This document shows, in pieces, positions 1 to 7,565 of a stretch of DNA of 64,000 bases. The position numbers were made by a program, and so were the translations under genes. The stretch lies in contig NZ_JACTOJ010000013.1 of the NCBI RefSeq assembly GCF_032335695.1, positions 61,650-125,649 of the forward strand, in the 5' to 3' direction. The stretch's first letter is position 1. Every line of letters starts with the position of its first letter. Source of the DNA: JACTOJ01 sp032335695 (GTDB lineage: Bacteria > Bacillota > Clostridia > Clostridiales > Clostridiaceae). The notes below the pieces were generated by a model that saw only the letters and a list, made by a program, of their open reading frames with translations, made no database searches and was not told the origin of the DNA.

Positions 1-40
1 TTTAAAGCAGCAGGGAAAACTATAATTAAAAATCATATAT

Positions 41-80
41 GGCAAATTGCAAATTTTAAATCAGATTTGCAATTTGTCTT
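41..80 (+). terminator. Stem-loop, probable terminator of an upstream gene
   Basis: A perfect 12-bp inverted repeat (CAAATTGCAAAT at 43-54, ATTTGCAATTTG at 65-76) is followed by a T-rich run. It probably ends a gene left of the window and separates it from the kinase operon. A half copy of the dispersed repeat (TTTAAAACATAGCT) follows at 87-100. Confidence 0.5.
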
Positions 81-130
81 TTGTCATTTAAAACATAGCT
101 CTAGCTATAAAAGAGACAGGACACATTTTA

Positions 131-1978
131 TTGGAGGTGGTTTATATTAAAACTTTAAAGGGAAAGATAACCTTTGTGTGCGTATTTTTAGTACTTATAA
201 TAGCTATGCTGGGCATTGTTTCATCTTTTAGTATCTATGGACTTGGGAAATCTATAGACGGATTAATGATAGATAACTATAAAAGCATAGATGCTGCGAA
301 TAAGATGAACAATAATATAGAGGCACAGGATAAGGCTATTTTAGAATATATACTGCTCCAAAAAAATGAAGCATTAGATAGCTTTTATAAAAATAATGAT
401 GAATTCTACAGCTGGTTTGACATAGAAAAAAACAATATCACTGAGGTAGGAGAAAGGACAATAGTTAATTCAATAAATCAGGATTACGTTGATTTTTCAA
501 AATCCTTTTCTCAGCTTCAAGAATATGAAAATAACCATAATAGCAATGAAACTGTAGAATTTTATAAGAATAATATCTCACCAAAGCTTAATAAAATAAA
601 GGGAGATTTAGAGTCCTTGTCTTCCATTAATGAAAAGGCTATGTTTAACGGTAAAAATCTTGTTAAAAATAGGGCAGTAACGTCTATGTATATAGTGCTA
701 GCAGTTTCAGCTGCTTCTGCTATAGCTGGACTTTGGATATCTATATGGTATACGAAAAAAGCGCTGACACCTATTTACCTTCTTACAGAAACCATAAAGT
801 CTGTGAAGGAAGGAGAATTGAATAAGCAAGCTCCAATAATAAATCAAGATGAAATAGGTATGCTGGCACAGGAATTTAACAGTATGACTTCCAGGCTCTA
901 TGAATTTGAAAAAAGTACCGCAGGTAAGCTTGTGGCTGAAAAGAATAAGTCTATAGCTATAGTGAAAAGTATATCTGATCCATTGATTGTATTGGATGAG
1001 AGTTACAAAATCATATTGCTAAACGACTCCTGTCAGGAGCTCTTTCAAATTAAGGAGCAGGAAGCACTAAATAGTCATCTGCTTGAGAGCATTAAGAATA
1101 TAGAGATTTATGATTATATATTTAATGTAATAAATAACGATGATCAGGATATGGAAAAGATAATTAATATTAATAGTCAGGATAAGATTCTTTATTTTAA
1201 TATAACTGTTAAGGCTGTAAAGGACAGAAACGGCAAAACAAAGAATGCTGTTGTACTGCTTAAAAATGTAACTCAGTTCAAAGAACTGGAGAGAATAAGA
1301 ACAGATTTTATAGCTACAGTTTCACATGAGCTGAAGACTCCTCTTACATCTATAATGATGGGAGTTGGACTTATGAAGGATAGAAAGCTTGGTACTCTTA
1401 GCGATAAACAAGACAGGATTTTAGAAACAATAAAGGAAGAGGCGCATAAGCTTACAGAACTGGTAGGAAATTTGATTAAATTATCAAAGCTTCAGTCAGA
1501 TAGAGCTTTGTTTGACATAGCTCCTTGCCCAGTAAAAGCTTTAGCAGAGGAGTGCATAAAAAATTTTAAGGAACAGGGAGAAAGTAACGATATAGCCATA
1601 TATAATTCTGTGGAAGAAAAACTTCCCCTTATAAAGTGTGATGAAGAGAAAATAATCTGGGTATTAAACAATCTAGTATCAAATGCTTTAAGATATACCT
1701 CTTCTGGTGATGAAATAATAATAGGAGCCTATGTACAGGATGGGAAAATGAATATATATGTAGAGGATACAGGAGAAGGCATTCCTAAGGAAAACATAGA
1801 TAAAATCTTTGATAAATTTGTAAAGCTTAATAGCTATGCCGGTGAATTGCCAACTACAGGTCTTGGATTATATATTGCAAAGGAGATAGTAGAAGCCCAT
1901 GGGGGAAGTATAATTTGTGAAAGTGAGCTGGATAAAGGAAGTATATTTACATTTACATTACCGCTGGCAGAAAAATAA
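131..1978 (+). CDS. Membrane sensor histidine kinase (HAMP-PAS-HisKA-HATPase)
   Basis: This is a transmembrane two-component sensor kinase. In order it has a membrane segment near residues 12-32, an extracytoplasmic region of about 150 residues, a second membrane segment near 183-205, a HAMP linker, a PAS domain (about 270-380), a HisKA domain with the H-box SHELKTP (phospho-acceptor His399) and a HATPase domain with N, G1 (VEDTGEGIP) and G2 (GLGLYIAKE) boxes. The start is ambiguous. TTG at 131 has only AGGA upstream, while a strong GGAGG at 133-137 lies 8 nt before an in-frame ATT at 146. A response regulator follows 14 nt later and a KdpD-like protein after that, so the three are probably co-transcribed. 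The signal sensed is unknown. Confidence 0.9.
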   Translation: MEVVYIKTLKGKITFVCVFLVLIIAMLGIVSSFSIYGLGKSIDGLMIDNYKSIDAANKMNNNIEAQDKAILEYILLQKNEALDSFYKNNDEFYSWFDIEKNNITEVGERTIVNSINQDYVDFSKSFSQLQEYENNHNSNETVEFYKNNISPKLNKIKGDLESLSSINEKAMFNGKNLVKNRAVTSMYIVLAVSAASAIAGLWISIWYTKKALTPIYLLTETIKSVKEGELNKQAPIINQDEIGMLAQEFNSMTSRLYEFEKSTAGKLVAEKNKSIAIVKSISDPLIVLDESYKIILLNDSCQELFQIKEQEALNSHLLESIKNIEIYDYIFNVINNDDQDMEKIININSQDKILYFNITVKAVKDRNGKTKNAVVLLKNVTQFKELERIRTDFIATVSHELKTPLTSIMMGVGLMKDRKLGTLSDKQDRILETIKEEAHKLTELVGNLIKLSKLQSDRALFDIAPCPVKALAEECIKNFKEQGESNDIAIYNSVEEKLPLIKCDEEKIIWVLNNLVSNALRYTSSGDEIIIGAYVQDGKMNIYVEDTGEGIPKENIDKIFDKFVKLNSYAGELPTTGLGLYIAKEIVEAHGGSIICESELDKGSIFTFTLPLAEK

Positions 1979-1992
1979 TTTGGAGGTGAAAC

Positions 1993-2592
1993 ATGAAAAA
2001 GGTTTTGGTGGTAGACGATACTAAAAATATAAGAGTATTGCTGACAACCTGCTTAGAACTTAGAGATTATGAAGTTATTACGGCGGATAACGGAAAAACC
2101 GCTTTGGAAGCTGTTAAAGCTCATAAAAAAGATATTGATTTAATATTTTTAGATATAAGAATGCCGGAGATAAATGGCACAGAGGTATTAAAAGCCATAA
2201 GAGATTTTGGCATAGGCTGTCCTGTAGTCATGATGACTGCTTACGCAACCGTTAAAAATGCAATAGATTGCACAAAATTGGGAGCTGTTGCATATCTTCA
2301 AAAGCCCTTTTCTCCAGAGAGGGTTAACTCTGTCCTAGATGAAATATTCTCTTTAGAGCCAACTAAAATTCTAAAAAAGGAAAGTAAAAACGATGTTTAT
2401 TATATTGAAAAAGCTAAAAGCTTTATGAAAGATGGTAAATTTTCGGAAGCTTACGGAAGTTTGAAGCTTGCTTTGGGAAAAAATCCTTATAATAAGGAAA
2501 TATACTCTCTTATAGCATTGGTAAATGAAAACACTAATAATAAAAAAGAAGCCAAGCGTTTTGATGCTATAGCAAAACTATTTGAGGAATAG
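1993..2592 (+). CDS. Response regulator with receiver domain and TPR-like tail, no DNA-binding domain
   Basis: Residues 1-120 form a CheY-like receiver with the acidic pair DD at 8-9, phospho-acceptor Asp54 (FLDIRMP) and the conserved lysine in LQKPF. Residues 130-199 are helical and resemble a tetratricopeptide pair (FMKDGKFSEAYGSLKLALGKNPYN). No winged helix, AAA or enzymatic output domain is present, so it is not a KdpE. Output is probably through protein-protein contact. It has a strong GGAGGTG ribosome-binding site and sits between a histidine kinase and a KdpD-like gene, with gaps of 14 and 11 nt. Confidence 0.88.
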   Translation: MKKVLVVDDTKNIRVLLTTCLELRDYEVITADNGKTALEAVKAHKKDIDLIFLDIRMPEINGTEVLKAIRDFGIGCPVVMMTAYATVKNAIDCTKLGAVAYLQKPFSPERVNSVLDEIFSLEPTKILKKESKNDVYYIEKAKSFMKDGKFSEAYGSLKLALGKNPYNKEIYSLIALVNENTNNKKEAKRFDAIAKLFEE

Positions 2593-2603
2593 GATTTGAT
2601 ATT

Positions 2604-3713
2604 ATGGAGAAAGAGTTCTATGAAGAATTTAGAAAGAGAAAAAGAGGAAAACTAAAAATATATATAGGGGGAGCTCCAGGAGTTGGCAAGACCTATCAAA
2701 TGCTGAGAGACGGTAATGAAATGAAGTCTAACAATGTGGATATAATCATAGGTCTTGTGGAAACTTATCAGAGAGAAGGTACTGTTGCCCAGATAGATAA
2801 ACTTGAAGTTCTTCCTCTTAAAAAAATTGACTACAAAGGAGTTAATCTTAAGGAATTAGATTTAGAGGGGATAATTAAAAGAAATCCTCAGGTAGTAATA
2901 GTGGATGAACTAGCGCATACTAATGTGCCAAGCTCTAAGCATCAAAAGCGTTATGAAGATGTTTTAGAATTGCTTGAAAATGGCATCGACGTTATGACAG
3001 CAATAAATATTCAGCATTTAGAGAGCTTAAATGATCATGTGAGCAGAATGGTGGGCGTTAAGGTAAGAGAGACTGTACCAGATAAAATATTAGAAATAGC
3101 GGATGAAATAGAAGTCATTGATATATCTCCAGATGCCCTTAGAGATAGGATAAGAAGTGGTAAGATTTATTCTAAGGATAAGATTGAAACTTCCTTAAAT
3201 AACTTTTTTAGAGTAGGTAATTTGACTGCGTTAAGGGAATTAACCTTGAGAGAAGTAGCAGATGAAGTTGATGAAAAGCTTACTATTTATAAAAATGAAA
3301 AAAGCATAGAAGAACTCACTGGAGGAAAAGAAAAAATCTTAGTATGCGTTAGTCTCAATTTTAATTCAGAGTATCTTATAAGAAGAGGCTATAGAATAGC
3401 AAAGAATTTGAAGGCTGAACTTTTGGTATTATACATCAATAATGAATTTAAGCATACAGAAAAGGAATTGGAGAAAATATATGAAATAGGGGTTCTATGC
3501 AATAAGCTAGGGGCGGATTTCAAAATCGAAAAATCAAAGGACACAGCTAGTTCCATAATAAAGTATGCTAAAGCTAACAATACAACTCAGATAGTTATAG
3601 GACAATCAGCCCGAACAAGACTTCATGAAATTATAAGAGGTTCAATAATAAGAAAAATAATGCGTGGCAGCAGATATATAGATGTTTTGGTAGTAGCAGA
3701 TCCTAAGCATTAA
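2604..3713 (+). CDS. kdpD: Truncated KdpD: KdpD sensor domain plus Usp domain only
   Basis: The first 210 residues are the cytoplasmic KdpD domain, with a Walker A motif (GGAPGVGKT, near residues 22-30), a Walker B-like VVIVDELAHTN and the family signature ending NIQHLESLND. Residues 240-369 form a universal-stress-protein domain ending in GSIIRKIMRGS. Full-length KdpD is about 900 residues with four membrane helices, GAF and kinase domains. This 369-residue protein stops after Usp. The histidine kinase two genes upstream may supply the missing kinase half, or the protein may be a stand-alone K+ or c-di-AMP-responsive regulator. No kdpFABC genes lie in the window. Confidence 0.88.
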   Translation: MEKEFYEEFRKRKRGKLKIYIGGAPGVGKTYQMLRDGNEMKSNNVDIIIGLVETYQREGTVAQIDKLEVLPLKKIDYKGVNLKELDLEGIIKRNPQVVIVDELAHTNVPSSKHQKRYEDVLELLENGIDVMTAINIQHLESLNDHVSRMVGVKVRETVPDKILEIADEIEVIDISPDALRDRIRSGKIYSKDKIETSLNNFFRVGNLTALRELTLREVADEVDEKLTIYKNEKSIEELTGGKEKILVCVSLNFNSEYLIRRGYRIAKNLKAELLVLYINNEFKHTEKELEKIYEIGVLCNKLGADFKIEKSKDTASSIIKYAKANNTTQIVIGQSARTRLHEIIRGSIIRKIMRGSRYIDVLVVADPKH

Positions 3714-3725
3714 GCACAAGGCCTT

Positions 3726-3756
3726 GATATTGAAATGTAATTCAGTATTATTTTTC
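3726..3756 (+). terminator. Probable terminator after the KdpD-like gene
   Basis: An 8-bp stem with one wobble pair (ATATTGAA at 3727-3734, TTCAGTAT at 3741-3748) is followed by a T-rich tract. Confidence 0.45.
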
Positions 3757-3904
3757 TATTATACTAGAATATTAAAATTTAATAAGTAAAACATAATCGC
3801 TTATGATATAATGTTATCATAGTAAAAATAGTCAATAGGTGAGGATATTTTATTGAAAATTTCTATGATATAAAAATATTTTAGTGATAACGGAGGAAAA
3901 AAGT

Positions 3905-4429
3905 ATGGCAATAGAAAATAACCAAGCTCAGCAGTTAAAGCAATATGTGGAAGAGATACACAGTGTATTAAACGACATAAAAAAAGAATTTAGTTTTGCA
4001 GAAGATCCAACAAAAAGCGAAAATCAAATGGAAGGCTTTATAAGCACTTTTGAGAACCTTTTAAAGCATACAAAATTTATTGAAGGCATATCTAGAGATA
4101 TAAGCGATGTAGCAACTAAAACTAATCTTTTAGCCCTTAATGCCTCTATCGAATCCGCTAGAGCTGGCGAAGCCGGAAAAGGATTTTCCGTAGTTGCCTC
4201 AGAGGTTAAAAAACTATCTGTAAGCACAAAAGATTTAGTTTCTGGCATGAATGATGCAGTTAAGAAGATATATTTTTTAACTGATGAAGCTTCAAAGAAA
4301 ATAGAAGAGCTAAAAGAAAGAATGGAACATGCTGAACAAATGAAGTCAGGCTTTCATAGGTTTTCTGATCAATTAAATTCTATGGATGAAAAATTAAGCG
4401 AAGTGGAAACAATAATTAAGAATTCTTAA
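3905..4429 (+). CDS. Short soluble methyl-accepting chemotaxis-type signalling protein
   Basis: This 174-residue protein carries the highly conserved MCP hairpin-tip sequence (TNLLALNASIESARAGEAGKGF, split here as TNLLALNASIESARA plus GEAGKGF) that contacts CheA and CheW. It has no membrane segment, no HAMP and only short flanking coiled coil, so it is cytosolic with no obvious sensor domain. ATG at 3905 is preferred because GGAGG at 3892-3896 lies 8 nt upstream; an in-frame GTG at 3884 has no such site. No che genes are nearby. It may join receptor arrays or act as a signalling scaffold. Confidence 0.85.
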   Translation: MAIENNQAQQLKQYVEEIHSVLNDIKKEFSFAEDPTKSENQMEGFISTFENLLKHTKFIEGISRDISDVATKTNLLALNASIESARAGEAGKGFSVVASEVKKLSVSTKDLVSGMNDAVKKIYFLTDEASKKIEELKERMEHAEQMKSGFHRFSDQLNSMDEKLSEVETIIKNS

Positions 4430-4454
4430 TAGCTATATTTTAGTATAATGAATA

Positions 4455-4486
4455 GAAAAAACGTGGGATTACCACGTTTTTTATTT
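4455..4486. terminator. Bidirectional terminator between convergent genes
   Basis: The hairpin ACGTGG-GATTA-CCACGT (4461-4477) is flanked by an A-run on the left and a T-run on the right, so it can work in both directions. It lies between the MCP-like gene and the convergent DNA glycosylase, whose stop codon overlaps its right edge. Confidence 0.8.
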
Positions 4487-5089
4487 TACGCTTACATTTG
4501 CATTATCTTTAATATAGAACCTCCAAGGCTTATCTTTATATTCTTCAGCATAGTCTATACCTATTCGCTTAGAGGTTACTATTTCAAAAGCATTATTCCC
4601 CTCTTCAATATAGAGGGTTTCACCACATAAATCCTCACCATTTAAGCTTTTACTTATGGATAATGCGCTGCACAGCTTACCAGGGCCATTGGTCAAATTT
4701 TTTATTTGAGTCTTAGTGAGCTTCTCGTAGGGTTTTTTAAATCTGTTATGGCATATAGAATCTATGCCGTAACAAGGCTCTAGTGCGCGTATCAGAACAG
4801 CCTGAGGAACGCCTTTTTCCCTAGTGACTACATTAAAGCAAAAATGCATGCCATATATTACGAATACATAGGAAAAGCCAGCCTCTCCATACATAACTTC
4901 TACTCGCTTTGTTCTTCTTCCACCATAGGAGTGAGCAGCCTTATCTTCTATGCCAAGATAGGCTTCGGTTTCAACTATTTTTCCGGCTATTTTTTTGCCA
5001 TCTACCTCATGTACAAGAATCTTTCCAAGTAATTCTTTTGCAACAACTATAGTATCTCTTTCAAAAAAGTTTCTTACTAGTTTATCCAT
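4481..5089 (-). CDS. DNA-3-methyladenine glycosylase (AAG/MPG family)
   Basis: This 202-residue protein is the usual length for the AAG family (Pfam Pur_DNA_glyco). These enzymes flip out and excise 3-methyladenine, hypoxanthine and other alkylated or deaminated purines. Family features seen are FFERDTIVVAKELLGKIL at the N terminus, the catalytic region KIVETEAYLG with its essential glutamate, DKAAHSYGGRRTKR, the YVFVIYGMHFCFNV core and the LTNGPGKLCSAL motif. It is probably transcribed alone. It shares a bidirectional terminator with the gene on its left, and a dispersed repeat fills the gap to the transporter on its right. Confidence 0.93.
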   Translation of the reverse strand: MDKLVRNFFERDTIVVAKELLGKILVHEVDGKKIAGKIVETEAYLGIEDKAAHSYGGRRTKRVEVMYGEAGFSYVFVIYGMHFCFNVVTREKGVPQAVLIRALEPCYGIDSICHNRFKKPYEKLTKTQIKNLTNGPGKLCSALSISKSLNGEDLCGETLYIEEGNNAFEIVTSKRIGIDYAEEYKDKPWRFYIKDNANVSVK

Positions 5090-5106
5090 ATACCTATTCT
5101 CCTTTT

Positions 5107-5170
5107 CACGGCTGCAGCAGTTTTTTGAAACATTGACTCCCCAACTAAAGGAATGTTTTAAATCAGAGCC
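5107..5170. repeat. Dispersed palindromic repeat copy
   Basis: The segment AACTAAAGGAATGTTTTAAATC (5143-5164) reappears almost unchanged at 23278-23299 and, inverted, near 40708-40730. It lies between the glycosylase start and the symporter stop. Confidence 0.55.
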
Positions 5171-6534
5171 TATTTGATAAGTCCTGATAAAAATACTATC
5201 ACTAGTAATATAGGAGTTATATATTTAACTATGTAATAATAAACGTTAAAAACTTTTTGGCTTGTTTTACCTCCATTGGTCAATTCCTCTCTTACAGAAT
5301 TTTTATCTATAAAATGTCCAACCAATATGGATATAATAAGTCCGCCTAAAGGCAGCAATAAACTTGAGGAAATCCAATCCAAAGAGTCAAATATACCTTT
5401 GCTGCCAATTATAGTTATGGAAGCAAAAATGCTCTTAGGATGCACGGATAGGGCTGGAAAAATGCCCACTACAATTATGATAAGTCCGTTTATTATAACT
5501 GCTTTTCTTCTGCTTATGCCCTTTTCTTCAGTAAAATATGCTATTATTACCTCCATCATGGATATCATGGCGGTAGTAGCTGCGATGCCTGCCAATATGA
5601 AGAATATAGCTAGAAGTATATTACCAAAGGGAAGCTTTGAAAAAACCATGGGAATAATTTTGAACAAAAGGCCAGAACCTGCATCTGGTTTTACATTAAA
5701 GGAAAAAACTGCAGGGAATATAGCAATTCCAGCCAAAAGAGACACTATTGTATCAGCTAAGGCTACTCTTCCAGCTGTGTAGATCATATCGTTATCTTCG
5801 GTAAAATAACTGCTGTAGGTAATCATTGTTCCCATGCCTAGAGACAATTTAAAGAAGGCCAGCCCCATGGCAGCTATAACTACGGCAACAGTCACATGCG
5901 AAAAATCTGGTTTGAATAAAAAGGTTAATCCTTTTGAGGCGCCTGGAAGTAAAAGAGATCTTACATCACAAATCAATATCAAAATGAAAAGTATAGGCAT
6001 CAAGGTTTTGGTAACCCTCTCAATACCGTTTTTTACGCCAAATAATAGTATGGTGCACACCACGACTACAGCTATTATTTGCCAGATTACTGGTGATATT
6101 GGACCCAAAATAGCATTGTTAAATTGATTTGAGGCGGAAGCTATATCTATATTATTGAAATCTCCTCTAAGGCTTTTTAATATATAAGAGTAAACCCATC
6201 CTGCTACGGCACTGTAAAAGAACATGATCATGTAAGCTGCCATAAGCCCAAATACACCCAGTGTTTTCCAAAAGGGTTGTTTAGGTTTTAGTGCATTAAC
6301 AGCACCTAATACATTTTTTCTAGTTTTCCTTCCTATGAAAAATTCGCTTATCATAACTGGCAGTCCTACTAACAGTATGCAGGCAAAATAAATTACAAGA
6401 AATGCTGCACCGCCATTTTCACCTACAATATAGGGAAATTTCCATATGTTGCCTAAACCTACTGCTGATCCTAGAGTTGCAAAGAAAACACCCAGACCTG
6501 AGGAAAAGATTTCTTTTTTGTTTTTGTTTTCCAA
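5170..6534 (-). CDS. Sodium-dependent amino-acid transporter (NSS/SNF family)
   Basis: This 454-residue polytopic membrane protein starts with the NSS signature GLGVFFATLGSAVGLGNIWKFPY, shown here in parts (LGSAVGLGNIWKFPY), which forms the unwound TM1 substrate and Na+ site. About 11-12 hydrophobic helices follow, consistent with an MhsT or TnaT-like importer of hydrophobic or aromatic amino acids. The exact substrate cannot be read from sequence. It lies on the minus strand with no partner gene; the next gene is a divergent TetR regulator. In an amino-acid fermenter it would plausibly supply carbon or energy substrates. Confidence 0.92.
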   Translation of the reverse strand: MENKNKKEIFSSGLGVFFATLGSAVGLGNIWKFPYIVGENGGAAFLVIYFACILLVGLPVMISEFFIGRKTRKNVLGAVNALKPKQPFWKTLGVFGLMAAYMIMFFYSAVAGWVYSYILKSLRGDFNNIDIASASNQFNNAILGPISPVIWQIIAVVVVCTILLFGVKNGIERVTKTLMPILFILILICDVRSLLLPGASKGLTFLFKPDFSHVTVAVVIAAMGLAFFKLSLGMGTMITYSSYFTEDNDMIYTAGRVALADTIVSLLAGIAIFPAVFSFNVKPDAGSGLLFKIIPMVFSKLPFGNILLAIFFILAGIAATTAMISMMEVIIAYFTEEKGISRRKAVIINGLIIIVVGIFPALSVHPKSIFASITIIGSKGIFDSLDWISSSLLLPLGGLIISILVGHFIDKNSVREELTNGGKTSQKVFNVYYYIVKYITPILLVIVFLSGLIK

Positions 6535-6707
6535 TTTTGTCCACCACCATTAAAAGATTTTGAATATGCAGAAGGTATTTTACTATTTGAAAACCTTTCA
6601 CTATTATATCACCATATCATAAATTTATAATGGCATCAATAAGTTCTAAAATAAAGAAAAATTTATATTTACTTTTGTAAAATAAGCGAGTAGAATATAT
6701 TTAAAAA

Positions 6708-6721
6708 TGAACGGGGGTTCA
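6708..6721. promoter_or_regulatory. TetR operator copy 1 (TGAAC-N4-GTTCA)
   Basis: The palindrome TGAACGGGGGTTCA ends just 3 nt before the chosen TetR start codon and overlaps its ribosome-binding site. Repressor bound here could block transcription or translation of its own gene. It matches three other copies ahead of the MMPL gene. Confidence 0.7.
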
Positions 6722-6724
6722 GCC

Positions 6725-7327
6725 ATGCAGTATTTAAAAGATGATGTGAGAGAGAAAATTCTTTCTTCAGCTTTGATAGAGTTTAGAGAACACGGCTATG
6801 AAGTAGCTTCTATGAGAGGCATTGCATCCAAAGCCGGCATAGCTTTAGGAAGCACATATAGATACTTTAAAAATAAGGAGGCCCTTTTTTCTGCATTAAT
6901 TGAACCAGTATACTCAAAGATAGTAAAATATCTTAACAATATGCAAGCAGAGATAGATGGAAATCCATGCAATGCCAGCGAGGACTCCGTTGCTTATATA
7001 AATGAGATTTATAATAAAATAATAGAGCTAGTAGACGAGTATAGTGCTGAAGTAGTAATAATATTCAACAAAAGTGAAGGTTCAAAATATGAGAATGTGA
7101 GACAGGAATTTGTAGTTATGGTTAATAATATCTTAGATAAGGCCTTCCAAGAGGAAATATTAAAAGAAGAAACCAATAAAATAATACTAAATATATTTTC
7201 TCATACAATTGTTGATGCAGTTACGTTAATGCTAAAAGAAAACAGTAATTATACCAATCGAAAGCTTCTCCTTGATAGATTGCTTAGTTTATATGTAAAA
7301 GATTTACCTGATAGACTTATCACATAA
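6725..7327 (+). CDS. TetR-family transcriptional repressor
   Basis: The N terminus is a TetR helix-turn-helix (SMRGIASKAGIALGSTYRYFKNKEALF), given here as RGIASKAGIALGSTYRYF. The rest is an all-helical ligand and dimer domain with no close signature. ATG at 6725 is preferred because GGGGG at 6713-6717 lies 7 nt upstream, whereas ATG at 6707 has no site. The next gene is an MMPL exporter 238 bp away, and four TGAAC-N4-GTTCA palindromes occur at the two promoters. The likely role is local repression of itself and the exporter, relieved by an exported or membrane-active compound. Confidence 0.9.
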   Translation: MQYLKDDVREKILSSALIEFREHGYEVASMRGIASKAGIALGSTYRYFKNKEALFSALIEPVYSKIVKYLNNMQAEIDGNPCNASEDSVAYINEIYNKIIELVDEYSAEVVIIFNKSEGSKYENVRQEFVVMVNNILDKAFQEEILKEETNKIILNIFSHTIVDAVTLMLKENSNYTNRKLLLDRLLSLYVKDLPDRLIT

Positions 7328-7385
7328 GCTATGCTAAATAAATTTTTATTTAACGTCTGTTCCATATAAAAGTTTAATATAAAAA

Positions 7386-7399
7386 TGAACTTAGGTTCG
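7386..7399. promoter_or_regulatory. TetR operator copy 2
   Basis: TGAACTTAGGTTCG fits the TGAAC-N4-GTTCA palindrome except for the last base. It is the first of three copies between the TetR and MMPL genes. Confidence 0.6.
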
Positions 7400-7438
7400 C
7401 TGTTGAAACTATTTTCAGGAGGTGATGCGGATTAAAAA

Positions 7439-7452
7439 TGAACAATTGTTCA
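7439..7452. promoter_or_regulatory. TetR operator copy 3 (perfect palindrome)
   Basis: TGAACAATTGTTCA is a perfect 14-bp palindrome. Its centre lies 53 bp from copy 2 and 65 bp from copy 4. Confidence 0.7.
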
Positions 7453-7503
7453 TTGACGATTAATATTTATTGAAAAAGCAAAGGTTTATTTGTACACCAA
7501 AAA

Positions 7504-7517
7504 TGAACAGGTGTTCA
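7504..7517. promoter_or_regulatory. TetR operator copy 4
   Basis: TGAACAGGTGTTCA lies 48 bp upstream of the MMPL start codon, where it would cover or abut the promoter. Confidence 0.7.
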
Positions 7518-7565
7518 ACATATGCATTATAATAAATTCAGTTAAAATTTTAGGAGGTATTATTA

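Noticed and set aside
5276..6127. Open frames opposite the sodium symporter
   Set aside because: They lie wholly antisense to a clear transporter gene and carry no family features or ribosome-binding sites, so they are shadows.
7425..7463. 12-codon ORF behind AGGAGG ahead of the MMPL gene
   Set aside because: The ATG is only 2 nt from the ribosome-binding site and the ORF runs through an operator palindrome, so it is not supported as a gene.
6708..7517. GAAC-N4-GTTC palindromes read as LexA boxes
   Set aside because: They resemble SOS boxes, but all four surround a TetR gene and its exporter and have T rather than C before GAAC on the left side. TetR autoregulation is the simpler reading; a LexA role is left as an alternative.
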